Shown piece by piece: positions 16,322 to 25,882 of a DNA stretch of 64,000 nt. The notes beneath the pieces were generated by a model. The model saw nothing but the letters and a program-made list of their open reading frames with translations. It ran no database searches and was not told the DNA's origin. Both the position numbers and the translations under genes were made by a program. The DNA lies in the NCBI RefSeq assembly GCF_004795735.1, contig NZ_CP039247.1:1860001-1924000 (forward strand), written 5' to 3'. Each line of letters starts with the position of its first letter. Within the stretch, counting starts at the first letter, position 1. Source of the stretch: Corynebacterium endometrii. Lineage in GTDB: Bacteria; Actinomycetota; Actinomycetes; Mycobacteriales; Mycobacteriaceae.

Positions 16322-17860
16322 ATGAATAAGCGAGCCTTAGGGGCAGCCGCCTTCCTAGCGGCCGGCGCCCTAACCGCCTGCTCCGCAGGACACACGGCCT
16401 ACGTGCCCACCACCGCCCCGGGAAAATCAGCCAGTTCGGCGGTGGTTTTGGCATCCACCTCACCGGCCAATTCCTTAGATTTCACCACCACCGGCGGCGC
16501 CGCCATTCCCGCGGCCTTGATGAGCAACGTTTACGAAACCCTGGTGCGCATCGACCCCGAATCCGGCGAGATAGTCCCCCACCTGGCCACCGGGTGGCGC
16601 GTCAACGAGGCCGGCACGGAATACACGTTCGCCCTGCGCGAGGGCGTGAGCTTTAGCGACGGTGCCGCCTTCAACGCCGAAACCGCCGCCTTTTCCATCA
16701 ATTACGTGCGGGAGAAATGGACCAACGGCCTGAAATCCCAGATGGACGCGGTGGCTGCGGCGGAGGCAATCGGCGAAAACACGCTCAAGGTGACCCTGGC
16801 CCGGCCGTCAAATAAGTGGTTGTGGTCAATGGGCACGGTTACCGGCGCCATGATGCACGAGGGCGCCGTGGGTGAGCTTTCCTCCAAACCCGTGGGCACC
16901 GGCCCGTTCATGGTGGCCGGATTTAGCCCCAATGAGTTTGTCTCCTTAACCATCAACCCCGATTACTGGGGGAAGGCCCCCGCGCGGGACGTCACCATCC
17001 GCTACTTCCCGGACGCCATGAGCGCGGTCAACGCGCTCCAATCCGGCGGCGCGGATATCGTGTGGGCCGTCCAGGCCCCCGAGCTCTTAAGCAACCTGCC
17101 GGATGAGTACCGCACCACCGTGGGCACCACAAATGGCGAAGTGGTGCTCTCCATGAACAACCAGGTTGCCCCGTTTGATGATCCGCGGGTGCGCCAGGCA
17201 GTGGCCTATGCCGTAGACCGCAATGCGGCCAATGACATCCTGTGGGACGCCGCCGCCACGGATACCGGCGGCGCGCCCGTCCCTCCCACGGACCCGTGGT
17301 TTAGCGGCAAGGATTACTACCCTCATGATCCGGACAAGGCCCGCGAACTGCTGGCGGAGGCCGGGGCCACCGGCGCCCATATCACCATCACCGTGCCCAC
17401 CCTGCCCTACGCGCAGACCATTTCCGAGCTTTTGTACTCCCAGCTGACCGAGGTGGGCTTCGAGGTAGAGCTGGAATCCGCCGAGTTCCCAGCCATGTGG
17501 CTGGCCCAGGTCATGGGCGCCAAGGATTACCAGATGTCCATCGTCTCCCACGTGGAACCCCGGGATATCACCACGCTATTTGGCAGCCCTGAGTACTACC
17601 TGGGCTATGACTCCCCAACCGTGCGTGACCTGTTTGCCAAGGCAGACACGGAATCCGAGGAGGCCGCCTCCACCCAGCTCATGGGGCGGGCCGTGGATCA
17701 CATCATGGAGGACATGGGCGCGTTGACGCTGATGAACATGCCGAACATCGTGCTCACCCGAGAGGGCGTCACCGGCGTGCGGCCGGACCAGGTCACAGAC
17801 GCCATCGAGCTCAGGGACGTAGACTTCACCCCTCGGGCCGGGGGCGATACCAATGACTAG
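16322..17860 (+). CDS. ABC importer substrate-binding lipoprotein, SBP family 5 (Dpp/Opp type)
   Basis: A 512-residue exported lipoprotein with lipobox LTAC after a standard signal peptide. The mature part has the family 5 pattern: LVRIDPESGEIVPHLATGW, EYTFALREGVSFSDGAAF, GTGPFMVAGF and a late DDPRVRQAVAYAVDR. Family 5 proteins bind di- or oligopeptides, nickel, heme or related ligands outside the membrane; the ligand cannot be read here. It is the first gene of a four-gene importer operon; its stop overlaps the next start by 8 bases. Confidence 0.92.
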   Translation: MNKRALGAAAFLAAGALTACSAGHTAYVPTTAPGKSASSAVVLASTSPANSLDFTTTGGAAIPAALMSNVYETLVRIDPESGEIVPHLATGWRVNEAGTEYTFALREGVSFSDGAAFNAETAAFSINYVREKWTNGLKSQMDAVAAAEAIGENTLKVTLARPSNKWLWSMGTVTGAMMHEGAVGELSSKPVGTGPFMVAGFSPNEFVSLTINPDYWGKAPARDVTIRYFPDAMSAVNALQSGGADIVWAVQAPELLSNLPDEYRTTVGTTNGEVVLSMNNQVAPFDDPRVRQAVAYAVDRNAANDILWDAAATDTGGAPVPPTDPWFSGKDYYPHDPDKARELLAEAGATGAHITITVPTLPYAQTISELLYSQLTEVGFEVELESAEFPAMWLAQVMGAKDYQMSIVSHVEPRDITTLFGSPEYYLGYDSPTVRDLFAKADTESEEAASTQLMGRAVDHIMEDMGALTLMNMPNIVLTREGVTGVRPDQVTDAIELRDVDFTPRAGGDTND

Positions 17861-18809
17861 AACGATTCTGGGCCTTGCGCTCCGGTTCGTGGGCACCCTG
17901 GTGGTGGCCAGCGTGATTATCTTCGCGCTCATGCGCGCGGTGCCGGGCAACCCGGCGCGCGTGGCCCTAGGCGTCAACGCCACCGAGGAGGCCGTGGCGG
18001 AGCTGAGCACCCAGCTGGGGCTGGACCGCCCGCTTGTCACCCAGTACTTCGAGTGGGTCGGCGGCCTGCTCACCGGCAACCTGGGCATGTCCCTGGCCTC
18101 CCAGGCGGATATCACGGCCACGGTGCTAGACCGCGCGCAGGTCTCACTCATCCTGGTGCTCAGCGCCCTGCTGCTGGCCTTGGCCGGCGCCATCCCGGCG
18201 GGGGCGTGGTTGGCGCGCCGCCACGGCAGCGCGCCCGCGACCATTGTGTCGGCGGGCACGCAGGTTGGCATCGCCATCCCCAGTTTCCTGGTGGGCATCG
18301 TGCTGGTGGCATTCTTCGCGGTGGGCCTTGGTTGGCTGCCGGCCAATGGCTGGGTGCCGCCCAACGCGGACTTCGGCCAGTTTCTGCGCCACCTCATACT
18401 GCCGGTGATTTCCTTGGCCCTGGTCCAGGGCGCCATGCTCACGCGCTACGTGCGCTCCTCCGTACTGGAGATCCTGGATACGGACTTTATTCGCACTTCC
18501 CGCGCACTGGGCCAGTCGGAGCGCGGCGCGCTCATTCGCCACGGCCTTCGCAATGCCGCCCTGCCGGTGATTACGGTAGCCGGCGTGCAGCTGACCACTC
18601 TTGTGGTGGGCGCGGTGGTCATCGAGGCGGTGTTCGTCATCCCGGGCATGGGTTCCATGCTCTTAGATGCCGTTTCCGTGCGTGATCTCACCACCGTCCA
18701 AACGCTCATCATGTTGCTGGTGGCGTTCACCCTGGCCGTCAACCTGCTCACGGATCTTGCCTACCGCCTGGTGGATCCGCGCCTGCGCGCCCAAGGAGGC
18801 CGCCGATGA
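17853..18809 (+). CDS. ABC importer permease (DppB type)
   Basis: A 318-residue inner-membrane permease with about six membrane helices and the cytoplasmic EAA loop (DTDFIRTSRALGQSERGALIR) that contacts the ATPase. The N-terminus (RFVGTLVVASVIIFALMRAVPGNPA) is the usual DppB/GsiC start. It overlaps the binding-protein gene by 8 bases and the next permease by ATGA, so the three are translated as a unit. Confidence 0.93.
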   Translation: MTRTILGLALRFVGTLVVASVIIFALMRAVPGNPARVALGVNATEEAVAELSTQLGLDRPLVTQYFEWVGGLLTGNLGMSLASQADITATVLDRAQVSLILVLSALLLALAGAIPAGAWLARRHGSAPATIVSAGTQVGIAIPSFLVGIVLVAFFAVGLGWLPANGWVPPNADFGQFLRHLILPVISLALVQGAMLTRYVRSSVLEILDTDFIRTSRALGQSERGALIRHGLRNAALPVITVAGVQLTTLVVGAVVIEAVFVIPGMGSMLLDAVSVRDLTTVQTLIMLLVAFTLAVNLLTDLAYRLVDPRLRAQGGRR

Positions 18810-19672
18810 CTTCGATTCAAACCTGGCCGGGGCACTGGTTCCGGCGCCTGCCCGCCACCGGCTGGGTGGGGCTCATCCTGGTCACGATCACGGTGGCCGC
18901 CGCCGTCGTTTCGCTGGTGTGGACCCCTTACGATCCCCACCACGCCATCCCCGCGGAGCGGCTGCTTGGCCCCGGCTCCAGCCACCTGCTAGGCACGGAC
19001 CGCTTCGGCCGCGACGTGCTCTCCCGGCTGATGGCCGGGGCGCGGATCACCGTATTCGTCGGGCTCGTGGCCGTGGCCATCGCCGCGGCGATTGGGGTCC
19101 CGGCGGGCATTTTTGCCGGCATGCGCCGCGGATCCTGGGTAGACCACCTCATCATGCGCGCGGCGGATCTTATGCTGGCGTTTCCGGCGCTGCTCATGGC
19201 GATTATCGCCGGCGCGGTGTGGGGACCGTCCACGCTCACGGCCATGCTGGCCATCGGCGTGGCGGGCATCCCCTCTTTCGCCCGCGTGGCCCGGTCCGGC
19301 ACGCTGCAGGTCATGACGCAGGATTACATCCGTTCCGCACGCGTCTCCCGCGTCCCCGGATGGCTTATAGCCTGGCGCCACGTGCTGCCTAATATCGGCG
19401 CGCTGGTCATCGTGCAGGCATCCGTGTACTTCGCGTTGGCCATTCTCGCCGAGGCGGGCCTGTCCTACCTCGGTCTCGGCTCCGCCCCACCGTCCGCCTC
19501 GTGGGGGCGCATGCTCCAGGACGCGCAGACGTTGCTGGGCACCCAGCCGTGGCTGGTCGTGTGGCCGGGCACCGCGATCGCCGGCACGGTTTTAGGTTTC
19601 AATCTGCTGGGAGACGGCATCCGGGATCTCATCGACCCGCGCCTGGCCCGCGGCGGAAAGGTAGACGCGTAA
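18806..19672 (+). CDS. ABC importer permease (DppC type)
   Basis: A 288-residue permease, partner of the preceding one. Family features: HLLGTDRFGRDVLSRLMAGA in the N-terminal third, and the EAA loop VMTQDYIRSARVSRVPGWL. About six membrane helices. The start overlaps the upstream stop (ATGA) and the stop is immediately followed by the ATPase start. Confidence 0.93.
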   Translation: MTSIQTWPGHWFRRLPATGWVGLILVTITVAAAVVSLVWTPYDPHHAIPAERLLGPGSSHLLGTDRFGRDVLSRLMAGARITVFVGLVAVAIAAAIGVPAGIFAGMRRGSWVDHLIMRAADLMLAFPALLMAIIAGAVWGPSTLTAMLAIGVAGIPSFARVARSGTLQVMTQDYIRSARVSRVPGWLIAWRHVLPNIGALVIVQASVYFALAILAEAGLSYLGLGSAPPSASWGRMLQDAQTLLGTQPWLVVWPGTAIAGTVLGFNLLGDGIRDLIDPRLARGGKVDA

Positions 19673-21175
19673 ATGAGCATGTTGACTGTCACGGATTTGC
19701 GCGTGGGCGCACCCCTCGGCGGCCAGGGCGCAGAGATCCTGCACGGGGTTTCCTTCGCCCTGGAGCCCGGCACGCGCCTGGGCCTTATCGGCGAGTCCGG
19801 TTCCGGCAAGTCGATGACCGCGCTGGCCATCATCGGCCTGCTCGGCGCCGGACTGGAGGCCAGCGGGTCGGTCCGCCTGGACGACCGGGAGCTACTTAGC
19901 CTCGATGACCGCGAGATGCGCCGCCTGCGCGGCAAGCGTATAGCCATGGTCTTCCAGGAGCCCATGAACGCCCTGGATCCGCTCATGCGCGTGGGCAAGC
20001 AGCTCGAGTTTGCCATCCCTCCATCCAGCGATGCCACCGTGGATACCCTCATGGAATTGGTCTCCCTGGACGCGGCGCTGGCCACGCGCTTCCCGCATGA
20101 GCTTTCCGGCGGCCAGCGCCAGCGCGTCATGATCGCCATGGCCATGGCCGGTGACCCCGACGTGCTCATCTGCGATGAGCCCACCACCGCACTGGATGCC
20201 ACCACGGAGGCGGGCGTGCTGGAGGTCATCGATGAGCTGGTCGCCACACGCGGCACCGCACTATTGTTCATCTCCCATGACTTGCACGTCGTGGCCCGCC
20301 TGTGCCCCCAGGTGGCCGTGATGCGCCAGGGGGAGATCGTGGAAACCGGCGCCACCTCCACCGTGCTGGCGGCCCCGCAGCACCCCTACACCCAGGCGCT
20401 CGTGGACGCCGCCCGCCCCGGTAGGGCAGCCGCCCCCACCGCGGCCGACGGCCCCGCCGCCATCACCATCCGCGATCTCAGCGTCGCCTTCGGCCCGGTC
20501 ACCGCGCTTGCAGGCGTCAACCTTCGCGTCGCGCGCGGCCAGCGCGTGGGCGTGGTGGGCGGTTCGGGTTCGGGCAAGACCACCCTGCTCAACATCGTCG
20601 CGGGCCTAAGCTCCCCCACGTCTGGCACCGTGGAGGTAAATGGGCGCGTGCAGATGGTCTTCCAGGACCCGCAGGGCTCGCTCAACCCGCGCCTGCCCAT
20701 CTGGAAGACCATCGCCGAGGGCCTCCCCGGCCGCACTCCCAAGGCGCGGGCGCGCGAGCTGGTGGGCCGGGTGCTGGGGGACGTCGGGATTGAAAGCGCG
20801 GCGATGGACCGCTACCCGCACGAATTCTCCGGCGGCCAGCGCCAGCGCATCTCCATCGCGCGCGCCGTGATCGGCGAGCCGGACATCCTTTTGGCCGATG
20901 AAGCCGTCTCCGCCCTGGACGTCTCCGTGCGCGCCCAGATCCTCGAGCTGCTCGAGCAACTGGCGGACAAATACGGCCTCACGCTGGTCTTCGTCACCCA
21001 CGACCTGCCGGTTATCCGCCGCATCTGCTCCGACGTCGCCGTCATGGCCTCCGGCCGCATAGTCGAGGCCGGACCGGTCTCACAGGTCTGGGACAACCCG
21101 CAGCATGAATACACCAAAGCGCTACTCGACGCGGCCCACCTGGCGCCGCCTAGCGAAGATGTAACCGGTCGATGA
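19673..21175 (+). CDS. ABC importer ATPase, two fused nucleotide-binding domains (DppD-DppF type)
   Basis: One 500-residue protein contains both ATPases of the importer. Domain 1 (about 1-245) has Walker A GESGSGKSM, signature LSGGQRQR and Walker B VLICDEPTTALD. Domain 2 (about 262-495) has GGSGSGKTT, FSGGQRQR and ILLADEAVSALD. Both have the family extension (PQHPYTQALVDA, PQHEYTKALLDA) typical of peptide importers. The fusion replaces two separate genes found in many bacteria. The ATG directly follows the permease stop (TAA-ATG). Confidence 0.93.
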   Translation: MSMLTVTDLRVGAPLGGQGAEILHGVSFALEPGTRLGLIGESGSGKSMTALAIIGLLGAGLEASGSVRLDDRELLSLDDREMRRLRGKRIAMVFQEPMNALDPLMRVGKQLEFAIPPSSDATVDTLMELVSLDAALATRFPHELSGGQRQRVMIAMAMAGDPDVLICDEPTTALDATTEAGVLEVIDELVATRGTALLFISHDLHVVARLCPQVAVMRQGEIVETGATSTVLAAPQHPYTQALVDAARPGRAAAPTAADGPAAITIRDLSVAFGPVTALAGVNLRVARGQRVGVVGGSGSGKTTLLNIVAGLSSPTSGTVEVNGRVQMVFQDPQGSLNPRLPIWKTIAEGLPGRTPKARARELVGRVLGDVGIESAAMDRYPHEFSGGQRQRISIARAVIGEPDILLADEAVSALDVSVRAQILELLEQLADKYGLTLVFVTHDLPVIRRICSDVAVMASGRIVEAGPVSQVWDNPQHEYTKALLDAAHLAPPSEDVTGR

Positions 21176-21236
21176 CCCGATAGCGCGGCCCGCCGCCGCG
21201 CCGGGTCCGCTGGAAATGGGGCGGCGATTTAGCGAA
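21176..21236. other. End of the importer operon
   Basis: A GC-rich stretch (GCGGCCCGCCGCCGCGCC) can form an imperfect hairpin, but there is no T run and no certain terminator. Confidence 0.3.
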
Positions 21237-21371
21237 TCACGAGTCCTTCGGCGAAAGCAGCCGCGAGCCATCGAGCAGGTGTTCTTCGGGGACCTCGAAA
21301 ATCTCGTAAGCCTCGAGCGCGTCATGGGAAGGCGCACCATGGGATGCGCCGGGAGTATCTGGCGGATTCAT
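21237..21371 (-). CDS. Possible small acidic protein (44 residues)
   Basis: An open frame with ATG at 21371 and an AGGTG ribosome binding site five bases upstream. The product is acidic, with a C-terminal half DALEAYEIFEVPEEHLLDG that looks like folded-protein sequence rather than random translation. It is the only candidate gene between the importer operon and the BCCT carrier, transcribed towards the importer. No family recognised; could be a false call. Confidence 0.4.
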   Translation of the reverse strand: MNPPDTPGASHGAPSHDALEAYEIFEVPEEHLLDGSRLLSPKDS

Positions 21372-21533
21372 CAGGCACCTCGCTGTAGTTGACGCTGGCG
21401 GCGCACAGGCGGCCGCCTGGTGACGATGGTAACCCATCACGCGGTTTTTCGCGTATGCGCCGTTTGGCATGCGGGCGCCTTTGCCGAATAATGAAGCGTT
21501 CAACTCAATACGTTTTAATTTAAGGAATTCAAA

Positions 21534-23444
21534 GTGTCTGATTCCCGGGACGCGTACCAAGCGTCCTTGCACAAAACTGACAAGCCCACCGCGGTGGGCC
21601 TGTACCCCCACGATATGCACCCCGGGTTGGTTCCCGGCATCGGGGTGGATGAACAGCGCAACCGCTTTGGCCTAGACAGGGTCATCTTCGGCGTCACCGC
21701 AGTGCTCATCGTGGGGTTTATTATCTGGGGCATCTCCAGCCCCGGCTCCGTATCCTCCGCGTCCTCCGCGGCCTTCGGCTGGGCGATGACCAACGCCGGC
21801 TGGCTGCTGAACATCTCGATGAACGCCGCGCTGGCGGCCGTGGTGGTCATCGCCTTCTCGAAGCTTGGCCGCATCAAGCTGGGCACCGATGATGAGGAGC
21901 CAGAGTTCAGCTACTTCTCCTGGGTGGCCATGATGTTCGCCGCCGGGATCGGCGTGGGCCTGTTTTTCTACGGCCCCTCCGAGCCCTTGAGCTTCTTCCT
22001 ATCCCCTCCACCGGAGACCGCCGAGCCGGGCACGGTGGGCGCGCTGCACCAGGCCATGGCGCAGGCCAACTACCACTGGGGCCTCCACGCCTGGGGCGCC
22101 TACGCCTTCGTGGGCGCGGCGATTGGGTATTCCTGCTACCGCAAAGGCCGCGTGCCGCTGATTTCCTCGATCTTCGCGCCCCTGTTCGGGTCCAAGGGCA
22201 CCGATGGCGCGCTGGGCAAGGTCATCGACATCCTCGCGCTGATCGCCACCCTCTTCGGCACCGCGACGTCACTGGGACTGGCCGCCATTCAGATTGGCAA
22301 GGGCGTGGAGATAGTCTCCGGTTGGGGCAGGCTGGGCAACAACGTACTCATCGTGATCATCGCCGTGTTGTCCGTGGGCTTTATCATCTCGGCCGTCTCC
22401 GGCGTCTCCCGCGGCATCCGCTACCTGTCCAATATCAATATCACCCTCACGCTGGCCATGGTGGCGTTCGTGTTCCTCGCGGGACCCACGCTTTTGCTAC
22501 TCAACCTGCTGCCTTCCGGCATCTTTGTCTACATCGACCAATTCTTCCCCATGATGTCCAAGTCCCTATCCTGGGGACCGGAGACCGTGGAATTCCAGTC
22601 CTACTGGACCGCGTTCTACTGGGCGTGGTGGGTCGCCTGGACCCCCTTCGTCGGCATGTTCTTGGCCCGCATTTCCCGCGGCCGTACGCTGCGCGAGTTC
22701 ATCTTAGTCACCGCGCTTGCGCCATCGCTCATCCTGATCGCGTCCTTTACCATCCTCGGTGGCACGGCCATTGAGTTCTCCCGCGGCGGCATAACGGAGT
22801 TTGACGGCACGCGTGATAACCAGACGGTGCTCTTTGCTTTGTTCGATAACCTGCCGCTGGCGCAGGTGACCCCGGTAATCCTGATGGTGGTCCTGTCCAT
22901 CTTCTTCATCACCTCCGCGGACTCCGCGTCCGTGGTCATGGGCACCATGAGCTCCAAGGGGGATCCAACCCCAAACAAGTTCGTGGTTGTCTTCTGGGGC
23001 CTGTGCATGATGGGCATCGCCGTGGTGATGCTGCTGACCGGCGGCGAAGAGGTGCTCACCGGCCTGCAAAACCTCACCATCCTCTCCGCGCTGCCGTTCT
23101 CCGTGGTGCTCATCGTGATGATCGTGGCTTTCATCAAGGACCTGCGCAGCGACCCAATGTTCATCCGCAGCGAATACGCCCGCGCCGCCGTGCAAAATGC
23201 TGTGGTTCGCGGCCTGGAAGAGCACGGTGATGACTTCGAGCTGGCCGTGGAACACGCCGAGGACGGCCGCGGAGCCGGCGCCGATTTTGACTCCTCGGCG
23301 GGCCGCTACACCGAGTGGTACCAGCGCACCGATGAAGAGGGCAAAAACGTCGATTATGACTTCGAGACCGGCGAGTGGGCCGACGGCTACGAGGATCCGT
23401 CCGCCTCTTCCGGCGATACCCGCCGCCCGGAGGATAAAATCTAG
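21534..23444 (+). CDS. BCCT-family compatible-solute transporter (BetP/EctP/LcoP-like)
   Basis: A 636-residue carrier with twelve expected membrane helices, importing betaine, ectoine, proline or similar solutes with sodium. Family motifs are visible: ANYHWGLHAWGAYAF, the tryptophan-rich FYWAWWVAWTPFVG followed by MFLARISRGRTLREF, and TSADSASVVMGTMS. A hydrophilic C-terminal tail of about 95 residues, mostly acidic, follows the last helix; in BetP the tail senses osmotic stress. In C. glutamicum ectP lies at the corresponding position after the brnQ-monooxygenase genes, so EctP is the best guess. GTG start with AAGGAA. Confidence 0.9.
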   Translation: MSDSRDAYQASLHKTDKPTAVGLYPHDMHPGLVPGIGVDEQRNRFGLDRVIFGVTAVLIVGFIIWGISSPGSVSSASSAAFGWAMTNAGWLLNISMNAALAAVVVIAFSKLGRIKLGTDDEEPEFSYFSWVAMMFAAGIGVGLFFYGPSEPLSFFLSPPPETAEPGTVGALHQAMAQANYHWGLHAWGAYAFVGAAIGYSCYRKGRVPLISSIFAPLFGSKGTDGALGKVIDILALIATLFGTATSLGLAAIQIGKGVEIVSGWGRLGNNVLIVIIAVLSVGFIISAVSGVSRGIRYLSNINITLTLAMVAFVFLAGPTLLLLNLLPSGIFVYIDQFFPMMSKSLSWGPETVEFQSYWTAFYWAWWVAWTPFVGMFLARISRGRTLREFILVTALAPSLILIASFTILGGTAIEFSRGGITEFDGTRDNQTVLFALFDNLPLAQVTPVILMVVLSIFFITSADSASVVMGTMSSKGDPTPNKFVVVFWGLCMMGIAVVMLLTGGEEVLTGLQNLTILSALPFSVVLIVMIVAFIKDLRSDPMFIRSEYARAAVQNAVVRGLEEHGDDFELAVEHAEDGRGAGADFDSSAGRYTEWYQRTDEEGKNVDYDFETGEWADGYEDPSASSGDTRRPEDKI

Positions 23445-23447
23445 CCC

Positions 23448-23897
23448 ATGACTATGACCCAGACGGTCGCCCAGCTCCCCGAGGAAGCCGTGCTAGAAGG
23501 CGCGACGCTTACCGAACAGCACCTCATCGATCACGAGTTCCTCCTCCAAGGCTCCCCACTGGCCTTCGACACGCCCATGCCGCTGGTGCTGGTGGGCCTG
23601 GGAGTCCTGCTCACGGTGACGGGTCTTTTGGCCGTCCAGTTCCGCACGGCCACCCCCGGCGCGGCGCTTGCCGCGCTCCTACCCGCCCCGTTCCTGCTGG
23701 CGGCCAAGCACATCTGGATGATCATCGATGTGTCCGCTAGGTATGATTTTCCCGGCGTGGCCGGGTATGTGGCCCGCAATTACACAGAGTACTGGAGCAG
23801 CCAATCCATCGCGCTGGCAGTCCTCGCGGCGTTGGCCATTATCAACGCGGTCATAGTCCTGGTGCGCATGCGCCGGGAGTCCCGGGGGCGTTCCTAG
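23448..23897 (+). CDS. Small membrane protein translationally linked to the BCCT carrier
   Basis: A 149-residue protein starting three bases after the carrier stop, so the pair is almost surely co-transcribed. About 45 N-terminal residues are soluble and acidic. Three hydrophobic segments follow (PLVLVGLGVLLTVTGLL, AALAALLPAPFLLAAKH, SIALAVLAALAIINAVIVL), ending in a basic tail. No family recognised. An accessory subunit or modulator of the transporter is possible but only from context. Its stop shares CTAG with the stop of the convergent response regulator. Confidence 0.7.
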   Translation: MTMTQTVAQLPEEAVLEGATLTEQHLIDHEFLLQGSPLAFDTPMPLVLVGLGVLLTVTGLLAVQFRTATPGAALAALLPAPFLLAAKHIWMIIDVSARYDFPGVAGYVARNYTEYWSSQSIALAVLAALAIINAVIVLVRMRRESRGRS

Positions 23898-24562
23898 CCG
23901 CGCCGAGCCTCGAGCACCGCTATCACGATGTGAATGCGGCTCGGGGCTTCTAGTTTTTCCATGATGTGCCTAACGTGAGTTTTGACCGTGGTGGGCGAGA
24001 TAAATAAGCGGGCGGCGATCTCGGTATTCGTCAACCCTTGGGCAATGAGCTCTGCCGTTTCCCGCTCGCGCTCGCTGAGGCGTGCAAGCCCAGGATGGGT
24101 CCCGCCTGTCCCCACCGGCCTTTGCGGGGAGTTGCTCACCTGCGCCATCAGCTTGTCCACCACCCCGGGGCTTAACAATTGCTGACCGGCGGCCGCCGCC
24201 TTGATGGCCGCCACCAGGGCCTCCGGCGGGGTGGATTTGAGCAAGAACCCCACGGCCCCGGCGCGCAGGGAGCGGACGATGAACTCATCCGTGTCGAAGG
24301 CGGTGAGCATAATGACGGGCGTGCGCTGGTCCAATGCCTGCGCGGACGCAAGGGCCTGAACCGCGGCAATGCCATCCATGACGGGCATGCGGATGTCCAT
24401 GAGCACCACGTCGGGGCGCAGCCGGTTAATCAATGCCACGCCCTCGCGCCCGTTTGCTGCCTGGCCCACTACTTCAATGCCGTCCGCACCGTCAATGAGC
24501 AGCGCAAGGCCGGAGCGCATCAGCTCCTCATCATCGACTAAAACAACCGTGGTCCTACCCAT
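23894..24562 (-). CDS. NarL/LuxR-type response regulator
   Basis: A 222-residue DNA-binding regulator. The receiver domain has the acidic pair Asp10-Asp11, phosphoacceptor Asp56 in VVLMDIRMP and Lys in FLLKSTPPEA. The C-terminal helix-turn-helix is LuxR type (GLTNTEIAARLFISPTTVKTH). It is translated with the upstream kinase gene (8-base overlap), forming a two-component pair. The target genes are unknown; the divergent CPBP protease is the nearest candidate. Confidence 0.93.
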   Translation of the reverse strand: MGRTTVVLVDDEELMRSGLALLIDGADGIEVVGQAANGREGVALINRLRPDVVLMDIRMPVMDGIAAVQALASAQALDQRTPVIMLTAFDTDEFIVRSLRAGAVGFLLKSTPPEALVAAIKAAAAGQQLLSPGVVDKLMAQVSNSPQRPVGTGGTHPGLARLSERERETAELIAQGLTNTEIAARLFISPTTVKTHVRHIMEKLEAPSRIHIVIAVLEARRG

Positions 24563-25772
24563 GGCGCGCGGCCCCTTCCTGGCTGGATGGATACGGCAGG
24601 TCTAAGCTCCACGCGAATTCCCCGCCCGCCGAGTCCTCAACTCGGAACGTGCCGCCGTTGAGCCGGGCGCGCTCCGCGATGCCGGAAAGCCCCAGTTGGC
24701 TGCCGCCAGCCGCAACCGGCGACTCGGGCAGCGCGTTAGACATCCGCACGCTCACGCGGCCGGCGCCGCCGGCGAATTCCAGGCGCACCGGCTGCCCCGG
24801 CGCGTGCTTGCGGGCGTTGGTCAGGCCCTCCTGAACCGCGCGGGCAAGTGCCTGCGTGGCCAATGTCTCCAACCGAGGGATCTCCCCGGCCACTTCCACC
24901 CGGCCGCCCGCCGCGCGGTGTTCCTCCAGCAGCTCCTCCACGCCGAGCAGCGGCGCGGTCTCCTGGAGCGCACTCAAGACTTGGCGCAGGTCGTTCACCG
25001 CGGCCTGGGCCTCATCGCGGATGGTCCCGGCCGCCGCCGCGGCCTTCACGCGCGGCAGGTCCTCACGGTACGCCAGCGCGCCGGCATGCAGCGCAATCAG
25101 GCTTAAGCGGTGGGAGAGGCTATCATGCATGTCGCGCGCGATGCGCTCACGCTCAGCCACGCGCGCGGCGTCCTCTCGCGCGCGCATCTGCTCCCGCGTG
25201 AGGCGCGCCTCTGCTTCAAGGCGGGCTTGGCGCTCGCGGCGGCGGCCCCGGGCTGTGCCGATGAGCATCGCCGGGATGACCACAACGGGAAACCCCAACG
25301 GAGTCAACGGATCATATTCCCGCGTGGCAAAGTGCCACAGCAGCGCCTCAACGGCAAAGGAACCGGCAAGGCACGCGGTGGCCGCGGTGCTCCATAGCGT
25401 CGTGCGGCGCCCAAATGCGGACACCAGCGCAACCAAGGCGGCGGGGATTGCGAAGTAGGAAAAGCCGCACAGCGCCACCACGCACGCCGCGGTGAGGCTG
25501 CGGCGCGTTCCGGGGTAGTCCGGGTCAGCCTCCTCCGGCACGTGGTTAAGCGCCCACGGCAAGCCCATGGCGGCCACCACTCCGGCGATGATCATCAGCG
25601 CGATGAAAACGGCATAGCGGTCCTCCGCCTCCGCGTGCGCCAGAGCCCCGGTGACGGTATCCAGGTCCAAGGACACGCCCACAATCCCTATGAGTAGGCC
25701 CACCGCCGCGCACCCCGCGGTGATGCCCCATTCACGCATCCCGGGCCTCGCTGAATTAGTCATGTCCTCCAC
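24555..25772 (-). CDS. Sensor histidine kinase, HisKA_3 (NarX/DesK-like) type
   Basis: A 405-residue kinase. The first 175 residues form about five or six membrane helices with short loops and no sizeable extracellular domain, typical of sensors that detect membrane or envelope state. The dimerisation/phosphoacceptor region has His216 in IARDMHDSLSHRLSL and a C-terminal HATPase_c domain follows (VQEGLTNARKHAPG, GLSGIAERA). GTG at 25772 is preceded by AAGAAGG; an internal ATG at 25763 follows GGAGG too closely. Divergent from the CPBP protease gene. Confidence 0.9.
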   Translation of the reverse strand: MEDMTNSARPGMREWGITAGCAAVGLLIGIVGVSLDLDTVTGALAHAEAEDRYAVFIALMIIAGVVAAMGLPWALNHVPEEADPDYPGTRRSLTAACVVALCGFSYFAIPAALVALVSAFGRRTTLWSTAATACLAGSFAVEALLWHFATREYDPLTPLGFPVVVIPAMLIGTARGRRRERQARLEAEARLTREQMRAREDAARVAERERIARDMHDSLSHRLSLIALHAGALAYREDLPRVKAAAAAGTIRDEAQAAVNDLRQVLSALQETAPLLGVEELLEEHRAAGGRVEVAGEIPRLETLATQALARAVQEGLTNARKHAPGQPVRLEFAGGAGRVSVRMSNALPESPVAAGGSQLGLSGIAERARLNGGTFRVEDSAGGEFAWSLDLPYPSSQEGAARHG

Positions 25773-25882
25773 AATGCCTTCTTAATTCCTCCCGCGCATC
25801 CTCCCCAGGGAGGATTTCCCGCCCGCGTATTTCATCCCTGGGGCCGATTCGGCGGCCGCCCCGTCCGGGGAAGGTTGAAGCC

